Shown here: positions 25,203 to 32,363 of the stretch, one piece after another
Layout of the letters: the number at the start of each line of letters is the position of its first letter
Position numbering within the stretch: position 1 is the first letter of the stretch
Assembly (NCBI GenBank): GCA_019163135.1
Contig: JAFLKR010000065.1
Span: 1-45,583, forward strand
Direction of reading: 5' to 3'
DNA: 45,583 bases
From: Desulfobulbaceae bacterium
GTDB lineage: Bacteria; Desulfobacterota; Desulfobulbia; Desulfobulbales; Desulfobulbaceae
The notes under the pieces: model-generated
Seen by the model: the letters and a program-made list of their open reading frames with translations, nothing else
Told to the model about the DNA's origin: nothing
Database searches by the model: none
Program-made: the position numbers and the translations under genes

Positions 25203-25221
25203 CGCAACAATGGAATACATT

Positions 25222-25260
25222 AAAAAAGGGGACCCTCATGAGAGGATCCCCTTTTTTTTT
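25222..25260. terminator. Bidirectional terminator, nuoN/glyA
   Basis: An A6 run and GGGGA pair with TCCCC and a run of nine T. Inside, CCTC pairs with GAGG around an ATGA loop, with one mismatch between the two stem parts. T tracts flank the stem on both strands, so it can stop both the nuo operon (plus) and glyA (minus). It lies 19 bases after nuoN and 23 bases from the end of glyA. Confidence 0.9.
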
Positions 25261-25283
25261 AATGCGTCGTCGGGCGAGCCTGT

Positions 25284-26534
25284 TTACACTAAATGTTCCA
25301 GTCCCGGTGCCGGAAAAGAGGAACAGAGCTTTTCAACCGCCCCGGCGATTTTTTCCTGCAATGCGGTATTGCTAGGGTCGGCGATGACGGCATCGATCCA
25401 TTTGCCGGTCTGTACCATCTGCTCCTCCTGGAAACCGCGGGAGGTGACCGCCGCCGATCCCAGACGGATGCCGCTTGGATCAAAGGGCTTACGGGTGTCG
25501 TAAGGTACTGCGTTGTAATTGAGGACGATGCCAGCCGCATCTAGGGCCTTGGCCGCTATTTTACCGGTCACGCCTTTATTGGTGAGGTCGATCAGCATGA
25601 GGTGGTTGTCGGTGCCGCCGGTGACCAGATTGAAACCTTTGGCCATCAAGGTTGCGGCCAAGGCCTGAGCGTTCTTGACGATCTGAGCTGCATACTGTTT
25701 GAAGGCCTCGGTGGAAGCCTCTTTCAGGGCCACGGCGATAGCAGCAGTGGTATTGTTGTGCGGCCCTCCCTGGAGTCCTGGGAAGACAGCCTTGTCGATG
25801 GCCTGGGCATGCTCCTGTTTGCATAAGATCATGGCGCCACGGGGGCCGCGCAGGGATTTATGGGTGGTGGTGGTGACCACATCAGCATAGGCGATGGGGG
25901 AGGGATGGGCGCCACCCGCCACCAAACCTGCGAAATGTGCCATGTCGACCAGAAGCAGGGCCCCGCAGGCGTTGGCGATTTCGCGGAATTTGGCAAAATC
26001 AAGGACTCTCGGATAAGCGGAGTGCCCGGCGATGAGAATCTTGGGGCGGCAGGCCATAGCCTTTTCGTGGATGGTGTCATAATTCAAGAGACCGGTGTTC
26101 TGGTCGAGCGAATAGGATTCGGCATTGAAATACTTGCCGGAGATGGAGACCTTGGCCCCGTGCGTCAGGTGGCCGCCGTGGGGCAGGGCCATGCCGAGAA
26201 TGGTATCGCCGGGGTTGATGAAGGCCAAATATACAGCGAGGTTCGCCGGTGAACCCGAATAAGGCTGGACATTGACATGGTCGGCACCGAATAATTCCTT
26301 GGCCCGGTGGATAGCCAGGCTTTCTACCTGATCGATGAACTGCTGGCCCTCGTAATATCGTTTGCCAGGATATCCTTCTGAATATTTATTGGTGAGCACG
26401 GATCCGGTCGCTTCCATGACCGCCCCAGAGACATAATTTTCAGAGGCAATAAGGCGTATTTTGTTTTTCTGGCGCCATTCTTCCTGTTTGATCAGGTTGA
26501 AAATTTCCGGATCTTTCTTTTCCAAATAGTTCAT
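25284..26534 (-). CDS. glyA: Serine hydroxymethyltransferase
   Basis: GlyA interconverts serine and glycine with transfer of a one-carbon unit to tetrahydrofolate, using PLP. The 416-aa cytoplasmic protein shows RLIASENYVS, NKYSEGYPGKRYYEG, QPYSGSPAN, HGGHLTHG, the PLP Lys226 in TTTTHKSLRGPRG, and the C-terminal IRLGSAAVTSRG. Length and motifs are normal. AAGGAG lies 5 bases before the ATG on the minus strand. It is followed by the shared bidirectional terminator. Its upstream region is unusually long and structured (see 26614-26640). Confidence 0.97.
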   Translation of the reverse strand: MNYLEKKDPEIFNLIKQEEWRQKNKIRLIASENYVSGAVMEATGSVLTNKYSEGYPGKRYYEGQQFIDQVESLAIHRAKELFGADHVNVQPYSGSPANLAVYLAFINPGDTILGMALPHGGHLTHGAKVSISGKYFNAESYSLDQNTGLLNYDTIHEKAMACRPKILIAGHSAYPRVLDFAKFREIANACGALLLVDMAHFAGLVAGGAHPSPIAYADVVTTTTHKSLRGPRGAMILCKQEHAQAIDKAVFPGLQGGPHNNTTAAIAVALKEASTEAFKQYAAQIVKNAQALAATLMAKGFNLVTGGTDNHLMLIDLTNKGVTGKIAAKALDAAGIVLNYNAVPYDTRKPFDPSGIRLGSAAVTSRGFQEEQMVQTGKWIDAVIADPSNTALQEKIAGAVEKLCSSFPAPGLEHLV

Positions 26535-26613
26535 GTTGACTCCTTCTGTGTCATAGAGTTACCGGCATGCTTGCAGGATAACGCATGTGACCGGGAAAAA
26601 TTAAATAGGCGCC

Positions 26614-26640
26614 GCGATAACCGGGACTCTCCGATATCGC
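26614..26640. repeat. Hairpin upstream of glyA
   Basis: GCGATAACCGG and CCGATATCGC form a 9-10 bp stem with one bulge around a 6-base loop. It lies 80 bp upstream of the glyA start codon, within the 512-bp gap 26535-27046, and could be part of the glyA 5' leader or the end of something lost. I tried to read it as a glycine or folate riboswitch and did not find the conserved cores. Confidence 0.4.
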
Positions 26641-26832
26641 AGGAGACTTTTTGCGCAGGGGAGCGCGCCGAATCGGTTGGACGTCGGCTGGCATTGCCTA
26701 GGAATAACTACCCCGGTTAAGAGCTTTGTGCGTACTCCGCGACGAAAAGCTTAAATATTAATCAACCTTTTGTCAGTTGAACAGCATAAAGTTGTATGAA
26801 GACGTGGGATTTTCAGGCGGGTATTCGACGAC

Positions 26833-26863
26833 AAGTAATTTAAATCTGATAAGTAATTTAAAT
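26833..26863. repeat. 13-bp direct repeat, 18-bp period
   Basis: AAGTAATTTAAAT occurs twice, at 26833-26845 and 26851-26863, in an AT-rich tract 184 bp upstream of the dienelactone hydrolase start and about 300 bp upstream of glyA. A spacing of just under two helical turns would put both copies on nearly the same face of DNA, as for tandem binding sites. Low complexity makes chance possible. The rest of 26535-27046 holds no gene that I can see. Confidence 0.45.
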
Positions 26864-27046
26864 TTAGAACAAAATATATACTTGAAGCGGGGAGTGATTT
26901 ATTAAAGAAAACTTGATTCTTTGTTGCTTTCTGTGTGCCCCACTTTATTTTGTCAGATATATGAGGTGAAGGCCGTTTCTTAGTGTCAATTCAAATGTGT
27001 TTGGTGTCGACCTCTCTTGTTCCTTTTATCTTTCAGGAGGTGTGTC

Positions 27047-27784
27047 ATGCGAGTTCTCTGTTTTATTTTTCTATGTGTTCTTTGTGTCGGTGACGTCTCT
27101 GCAGCCAATGGGCCGGTACGATATCAGGTGCAGGGGGAAACTTTTGAGGGGTATTATCTCAGTCCCGCGGCACATGCGCCCTTGGTCCTGCTTGTGCATG
27201 ACTGGGACGGTTTGACCGCCTATGAAATTAAACGGGCGGAGATGCTCGCCGGGTTGGGGTATGCCGTCTTTGCCGTCGATCTCTTCGGCGCTGGAATTAG
27301 GCCCGACACTGTTGAAGAAAAAAAACAGCGAACCAGCGTCTTGTATAACGATCGTGGCCGGATGCGTTTACTGCTGCGTGGCGGACTGGAAGCCGCGAAA
27401 GCACAGGGAGGCAATACCGCCAACGGTGTGGCCATGGGGTATTGCTTTGGTGGAGCGGCGGTTCTGGAACTTGCCCGGTCCGGTGTTGACCTTAAAGGAT
27501 TTGTTTCTTTTCACGGCGGACTGGAAACCCCTGAGGGGCAGGATTACAAGGCAACCAAAGGAAAATTGCTGATTCTACATGGAACCGCCGATAGTGCCGT
27601 CAGCATGGAACAATTCGCCGCCCTGGCGGATACTCTTGAAGAACGAGGCGTGGCGCACGAAATGATCACGTATGGCGGCGCGCCCCATGGCTTCACAGTG
27701 TTTGGGACCGATCGGTACCGTGAGGATGCCGATAAGAAATCCTGGAATCGGTTTGCTGAATTTCTTGAGCAGACTCTGCGCTGA
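27047..27784 (+). CDS. Secreted dienelactone hydrolase family protein
   Basis: An alpha/beta hydrolase of the dienelactone hydrolase family. The 245-aa product has a signal peptide (MRVLCFIFLCVLCVGDVSA, cut before ANG), so it is probably periplasmic. The triad is Cys133 (GYCFGG), Asp182 (HGTADSAV) and His214 (APHGFTVF), with HDWDGL as the oxyanion-side motif. Family members hydrolyse lactones or esters; the natural substrate here is unknown. I chose ATG 27047, which has AGGAGG 6-7 bases upstream; the frame open from 27017 is an artefact. It stands alone. Confidence 0.9.
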   Translation: MRVLCFIFLCVLCVGDVSAANGPVRYQVQGETFEGYYLSPAAHAPLVLLVHDWDGLTAYEIKRAEMLAGLGYAVFAVDLFGAGIRPDTVEEKKQRTSVLYNDRGRMRLLLRGGLEAAKAQGGNTANGVAMGYCFGGAAVLELARSGVDLKGFVSFHGGLETPEGQDYKATKGKLLILHGTADSAVSMEQFAALADTLEERGVAHEMITYGGAPHGFTVFGTDRYREDADKKSWNRFAEFLEQTLR

Positions 27785-27845
27785 TGTTTTCCGTGGGATG
27801 GCCGAATCGGTGTGGCGCTAAAACGTTAACGAGGGTGTTTTTTAG

Positions 27846-28020
27846 ATGAAACCAGACGTCCGCGCCAATTATTCCTGGACTCAACAGGTACGCTGCAGGT
27901 GTTTGTCGAACTGTTAGCCGTTAGCGGACGATGAAAGGGGCAATTCGCTCCGGCAGGTTGCAGAGGCCTATACCCGTCAACTGGCGGCCACGGTTTCGCC
28001 GGGGCGTCTCGTCGACAGAA
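27846..28020 (+). pseudogene. Small frameshifted gene relic
   Basis: Three short segments in different frames read like one protein: MKPDVRANYSWTQQVR from ATG 27846, then LQVFVELLAVSG from about 27893 in a second frame, then DDERGNSLRQVAEAYTRQLA from 27927 in a third. Two 1-base indels would restore a continuous reading of about 58 residues. I do not recognise the family. Beyond about 28020, to 28366, I see only low-quality open frames and no supported gene. Confidence 0.4.
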
Positions 28021-28366
28021 TTTCTTTGTTTCCTCGCTTCTGTTCTTGGAAAAAGAGCGACAGTAGGGTATTTTAATCGTTTATCTGCTCGAAACGTGGC
28101 TATCATTAATCGTTTTTTGGTCATGCCCGATCGGTCGAAGTGCGTTGTTTCGCGACTGTTACGGGCAAGTACCACTAAGATACCCGTCGAATTGTATGCG
28201 TTAGTTCGGCAGGGAATGAGACCGCCCATTTTGAGGGGCGATAGGGTGGCGTTGAAGTTGGCAAGGGAACCAGACATTTGTGGCCGCACGGCCTTGACAT
28301 TCTACTGTGAACGTCCGGGCCTTAAGTATTTTAGAAAAGATATCGAATCACCAGGTAGGTAGAACC

Positions 28367-28807
28367 ATGGATAAAAGAGCGTTATTTTGTTATGGAACAT
28401 TGCAGTCGCCACTTGTGATGAAGGCCGTCACCGGCCAATCCTTTTCCGGTAAAGAAGCCGTGTTGAATAACTGGGCGAGATTCCGGGTGCGCGCCTCGGA
28501 ATATCCGGGAATTATCCCACGGCAAGATGCCTTGGTCACGGGCAAACTGTATTGGGGATTGGATGAGAAGGTTATGGACAAACTTGATGCCTTCGAAGGT
28601 GACAAGTATGAACGGGTTGTGGTCCAGGTTGCTATGGCCGATGGTTCTTTCGAAGAGGCCTACGCCTATGCGATCAAGGAGGATTGTCGGGATATGTTGT
28701 CCAACGATCCGTGGGACTTCGATCGATTTCTCCAGAACGGTTTGGAAAAATTTATCAACTGGTTTGTCGAAGACCGCCGGGATCTTTTTGATCGGGGTGA
28801 TCTCTGA
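28367..28807 (+). CDS. Gamma-glutamylcyclotransferase-like (AIG2) protein
   Basis: The 146-aa product belongs to the AIG2/GGCT-like fold. It has the substrate-loop motif FCYGTLQ near the N-terminus (Tyr9-Leu12) and the probable catalytic Glu77 in FEGDKYERVVV. Family members release 5-oxoproline from gamma-glutamyl amines or peptides; the exact substrate is unknown. I chose ATG 28367, where MDKRALFCYGTL matches the family start, instead of the frame opening at 28307. A weak AGGTAGG lies upstream. It is followed by an intrinsic terminator and converges with yhbY. Confidence 0.88.
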   Translation: MDKRALFCYGTLQSPLVMKAVTGQSFSGKEAVLNNWARFRVRASEYPGIIPRQDALVTGKLYWGLDEKVMDKLDAFEGDKYERVVVQVAMADGSFEEAYAYAIKEDCRDMLSNDPWDFDRFLQNGLEKFINWFVEDRRDLFDRGDL

Positions 28808-28833
28808 TCATATTTTTAACCATGCTTTCCTGC

Positions 28834-28884
28834 ACCGTTACCTTAAAACCAGGCTGTTTTCTAATTTTCAGGTAACGGTTTTTT
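28834..28884 (+). terminator. Intrinsic terminator with two-tier stem
   Basis: ACCGTTACCT pairs perfectly with AGGTAACGGT (10 bp), and inside it AAAAC pairs with GTTTT. A run of six T follows the stem. It lies 27 bases after the gamma-glutamylcyclotransferase-like gene. There is no A tract on the other side, so it acts forward only. From 28885 to 29007 I see nothing further. Confidence 0.8.
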
Positions 28885-29007
28885 AAGGAATAGTCCTTGG
28901 CCGCATACAGGCGCAAGCGGTGGTGGGGGCACTTGGAAAAGATCGCCTGTTATTATCCGTCGCGCCTTGTGTTGTCTGGGTTGCAAACGCTTGTTGGTTA
29001 TCGTCCT

Positions 29008-29331
29008 TTATACCGTGAGCCGTTTTCCTTCGGGCAAATCGGGATTAGGGCGATAGAGCAGGATCATCCGACCGATAAGCTGCACTAATACCGCCCCGGT
29101 AAGCCGTGCCAAATCGCTCCCGGCCTCATTTCGTTCCACTGGGCAGTTCTGCCCTAATTTGATTTTTATCAGTTCGTGAGCTTTCAGTGCGTTCTCTGTT
29201 GATTTAAGCAGGGCTGGCGAGAACCCTTCTTTGCCCACATAGACAACGGGTTCGAGGTGGTGTCCCATCCCCCGCAGCGATTTTTTTTGTTCATTGTTCA
29301 GTGTGATGATGGTTTCTGTCGATTGGCTCAT
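29008..29331 (-). CDS. yhbY: YhbY family RNA-binding protein
   Basis: A 107-aa protein with one CRM domain, the KH-like RNA-binding fold associated with pre-50S ribosomal particles. Typical motifs are LRGMGHHLEPVVYVGKEGFSPAL (residues 19-41), the helix with ALKAHELIKIKL, and the strand region AVLVQLIGRMILLYRP. AGGAAA lies before the ATG on the minus strand. It is the last gene of a minus-strand run and lies 64 bp after the TraB-like gene, so the two may be cotranscribed. Length is slightly over the usual 97 aa because of a 10-residue polar N-terminus. Confidence 0.92.
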   Translation of the reverse strand: MSQSTETIITLNNEQKKSLRGMGHHLEPVVYVGKEGFSPALLKSTENALKAHELIKIKLGQNCPVERNEAGSDLARLTGAVLVQLIGRMILLYRPNPDLPEGKRLTV

Positions 29332-29395
29332 GAAAATTTCCTGTTAATAATAGTTCGTTATTGTGGATGGAGAAAATAAGAAGAGTAAGGTCCGT

Positions 29396-30592
29396 TCAAC
29401 TGAACAAAGTGCTTACGATTCGATAACCTCCGATCCAGGTGCCGAGACTTGAACCGAAGGTGGTGAGTAGAAACACGAGGAAAATCCGCAGCAGTTTGTT
29501 CTTCCACCAACCCTTGAAGGTTCCGATGTCTTTGCTGGCCTCTTCGAATTCTTTGACCATCGGCGGGCAGGTGATGATTTGAATGAGGGCGCAGACATAA
29601 CCCGCTCCGATAAGCGGCGATAGACTGGTAATGGGGGCGGCGGCAAAGGCGGAAATGATTGTCGCTGGATGGGCACAGGCAATGAGTGCGCCGAGGGCCG
29701 AGGGAATGCCATGGGACATGATCCAATAGACCGCGTTGGCTGTGAATTCGGCGATCCCTTGTCGCAGTCCGATCAAGACTAGGGAAAGGATGATCAGGAT
29801 CGGGACCAGCCAGCCGATAATCTTCCAGGCCGCGCTGGCCGGAGGAACGGCAGTGATCGTATCGAGCAAGGTGTGATTATCCTGTACGATTACCCGTTTA
29901 ATGCCCTCCATGTGGCCAGCCCCGACCACGGCAACCAAGCGTTTTCCCCGGGAACTTTTGATTTTTTCAGCCATATAGATGTCGCGCTCGTCGATCAACA
30001 CCTGCTTGGTATGCGGCAGTGCCTCCCCGAGTTCCTTGATCAGTTCGGAAAGCACATCCTTATTGCGCATTTGAGCTAATTTTTCTTCGTCCAGTTCCGT
30101 TTTATCGAACAGTGAGGCCAGCAGGGTAACCACCAGGTAGCCTTTTTTGAGAAAGGAGGTGGCATGCCAAGCCCGGCGAAGGGTGACCCGCACATCGCGA
30201 TCACAAAGTACGACCGGGATGCCTAGTCGTTCAGCAGTCTGGGCAGCAGTCAGAAGTTCCGTGCCAGGCATGACCCCCAATTGGACGCCGAGTTTTTTCT
30301 GGTACGCTGCGAGGATCAGGTTCACTATCAGGGTGGCCAGTTGTTTCTTGCGGACGACCTGTTTGAGGTCCAGATTTTCCCAGTTCTGCTGCTTCGAGAG
30401 CGCCGCATATCTTTTTTCATCCAGTTCGATGCAGACCGAATCAGGCCGTTCCTGGTCGATGACGCATTTGACCAGATCTGTCGAATTTTGGGAAATATGG
30501 GCAGTGCCAACCAGCAGAATGATCTTTTCGTCAAGGGAGATGATAGCGACATCGTCGGGGTACTGATGGGCCGGAAAGGAGGGTGTTGTCAT
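29396..30592 (-). CDS. TraB/PrgY-type membrane protein
   Basis: The 398-aa protein combines a soluble N-terminal TraB domain (about residues 15-245) with a membrane part of about four to five helices (about 258-395). Motifs are LVGTAHISQNS, VCIELDEKRY, PGTELLTAA and VVGAGHMEGIK, the last two His/Glu-bearing motifs being conserved across TraB/GumN/Tiki-like proteins. Members such as PrgY limit peptide pheromone activity in Gram-positives, and related proteins act as metalloproteases. The role in this organism is unknown. The gene lies between the SDR gene (130 bp upstream, after a terminator) and yhbY. Confidence 0.9.
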   Translation of the reverse strand: MTTPSFPAHQYPDDVAIISLDEKIILLVGTAHISQNSTDLVKCVIDQERPDSVCIELDEKRYAALSKQQNWENLDLKQVVRKKQLATLIVNLILAAYQKKLGVQLGVMPGTELLTAAQTAERLGIPVVLCDRDVRVTLRRAWHATSFLKKGYLVVTLLASLFDKTELDEEKLAQMRNKDVLSELIKELGEALPHTKQVLIDERDIYMAEKIKSSRGKRLVAVVGAGHMEGIKRVIVQDNHTLLDTITAVPPASAAWKIIGWLVPILIILSLVLIGLRQGIAEFTANAVYWIMSHGIPSALGALIACAHPATIISAFAAAPITSLSPLIGAGYVCALIQIITCPPMVKEFEEASKDIGTFKGWWKNKLLRIFLVFLLTTFGSSLGTWIGGYRIVSTLFS

Positions 30593-30708
30593 GGTGTTAT
30601 GTACAGGAAGTGCGTAAGGGATAGGTGCATGCGGCTACTGTACTCTACTTTGGCAATTAATCCGATGAATTCGTTGGGTTTTGGCAGGTGCAAGCAAAGG
30701 AACAGGCG

Positions 30709-30730
30709 CAAAAAGTGGCGAACGGTCACT
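30709..30730 (-). terminator. Minus-strand terminator at end of SDR gene
   Basis: On the minus strand, AGTGAC pairs with GCCACT (one G-U pair) around a 5-base loop and is followed by five T. The TGA stop codon of the SDR gene (30726-30728) lies inside the left arm, so the stop codon and terminator are fused. Confidence 0.6.
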
Positions 30731-32183
30731 CGTCGAAAGGGGGGGGGCTGTACTGCCCCTGGGCGGCCTGCTGAACGATTTTCTTGCTCAAATCCTTAAA
30801 GACAAAAAAATGAAAAGGGAGCACCGAATACCAATATAATCGTCCCAAGAGCCCGTGGGGGATAAAATGTGCTGTTTGAGTCAGGGTGTCGTGCTGCAGA
30901 TCAAATTCTAGCCAGGCCTTGCCGGGGAGCTTCATCTGGGCGAGCAGCAACAGTCGTTTATTGGGGACCAGGTCAGCTACTTTCCAGAAGTCCAGGGCGT
31001 CGCCAATACGTAGATTCGTTGATTGCCTGCGCCCGCGGCTTAATCCGTATCCACCCACGGCCTTGTCAATCAGGCCGCGAATTTTCCAGAGAAAGTTGAA
31101 GGAAAACCATCCGTGGATGCCGCCCAGGCTGGTGATAGCGGCAAACACCTGCTCAGCGGGGATATCGGCAAATGACACGGTGCGCACGTCACGAAAAACC
31201 GATTGGTTTGGGCTGGCCGGTTCCATGATATCGCAAACGGCGCCGGCGCTGGAATCACACCAGCGACTGACGACCAGATCGTGTTCCAGTTCGCTGATCG
31301 CTTTCTGCACGGCCTGCTGAAAAGATTCAGGATGTATGGCCGGGAAATATTGTCGGGCATGGTCGTTTTGCACGAGGGTTTCCGACTTCATCCCTTCGAC
31401 TAAGGCGGACCCCACTCGAAAAGGAACAGGCGTCACCAGCGTCAGCCAGTAAGAACTCAGACGAGGGCTCAGGAATGGCACGGGCAAGAGCCATCGCCGT
31501 AATCCCATGACCGCGGCCGTTTGCTCCATCATTTGAAGAAAGGACATCGGCGGGGTACCGATGTCGACCTGCAGGTTTTCTGAAGGATTGAGGAAAAGTG
31601 CTTCGGTGAGGTAGGCGATGACATCATCGATCCCGATGGGTTGGGTCAGCGTGTTGACCCAGCGAGGTGTGATCATGACCGGTAGCTTTTCTACCAAATG
31701 CCGGATGATTTCAAAACTGGTGCTGCCAGATCCGATGATTACGCTAGCCCTGAACCAGATGGTGCGGATCTGGTTAGGGCGGCTTGACAAAATTTCGCCG
31801 GTTTCAATCCGGCTGGCTAGATGCGGCGAGGCTGATTCTCGGGTACCCAGGCCACCGAGATAGATTATTTTCCGGACACCTTCAGCCAGGCAGGCATTGT
31901 AAAAATTTTCAGCGCTGGTTCGGTCGAGTTGACTGAAGTTTCGCCCTGTACCCATGGAATGGATAAGGTAGATGGCGGTGTCACAACCGGCAAGTGCCTT
32001 TCGCAGGATGGGGGGATGGAAACTGTCGCCTTCCATAACCTCGGCGTGTCGGCGGGTCTTAGCCGTGAGCTTTTTGGCGTTGCGGACCAGTAAGCGAAGG
32101 GAGATGTCGTTTCGCTCACGGATGGCCCTTTCCAGGCGTCTGCCAATATAACCTGTGGCTCCGGTGAGTAAGACGCGTTGCAT
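30726..32183 (-). CDS. NAD(P)-binding SDR fused to DUF2867
   Basis: The 485-aa protein has an atypical short-chain dehydrogenase domain (about 1-290) with the nucleotide loop LLTGATGYIGRRL at residues 4-16 and IYLGGLGTRES, and a C-terminal DUF2867 domain (about 325-475). The YxxxK catalytic pair of classical SDRs is not obvious, as in NmrA/atypical types. This fusion occurs widely in bacteria with unknown function. I chose ATG 32183 (MQRVLLTGATG), with AGGAAA upstream. The frame open from 32246 would add a poor 21-residue leader. A minus-strand terminator ends the unit. Confidence 0.87.
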   Translation of the reverse strand: MQRVLLTGATGYIGRRLERAIRERNDISLRLLVRNAKKLTAKTRRHAEVMEGDSFHPPILRKALAGCDTAIYLIHSMGTGRNFSQLDRTSAENFYNACLAEGVRKIIYLGGLGTRESASPHLASRIETGEILSSRPNQIRTIWFRASVIIGSGSTSFEIIRHLVEKLPVMITPRWVNTLTQPIGIDDVIAYLTEALFLNPSENLQVDIGTPPMSFLQMMEQTAAVMGLRRWLLPVPFLSPRLSSYWLTLVTPVPFRVGSALVEGMKSETLVQNDHARQYFPAIHPESFQQAVQKAISELEHDLVVSRWCDSSAGAVCDIMEPASPNQSVFRDVRTVSFADIPAEQVFAAITSLGGIHGWFSFNFLWKIRGLIDKAVGGYGLSRGRRQSTNLRIGDALDFWKVADLVPNKRLLLLAQMKLPGKAWLEFDLQHDTLTQTAHFIPHGLLGRLYWYSVLPFHFFVFKDLSKKIVQQAAQGQYSPPPFDE

Positions 32184-32363
32184 GGTGTGTGTGGTTTCCT
32201 GTCTATGGAAATTGCCGTCGACAGAGCGAATATGCCGAACAGGCAAGTACGTCGGGAATGGTCAGACCTGTCCTGAAAGTAAACCGATTTGAAAGCGGTG
32301 AGGCACTGCTGGAGTGAACAAGCCGATTAAACATGACGGTGTGGTCGGCCCAAAAAACATCAT

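Noticed and set aside
26560-26760. Glycine or tetrahydrofolate riboswitch before glyA
   Set aside because: I could not find the conserved core sequences on the minus strand; only a simple hairpin is visible.
27921-28289. 122-aa minus-strand open frame
   Set aside because: Shadow of the same region, very rich in Arg and Thr, with no recognisable motif.
27931-28362. 143-aa plus-strand open frame
   Set aside because: Composition is not protein-like, it lacks a Shine-Dalgarno sequence, and it runs across the relic described at 27846-28020 in another frame.
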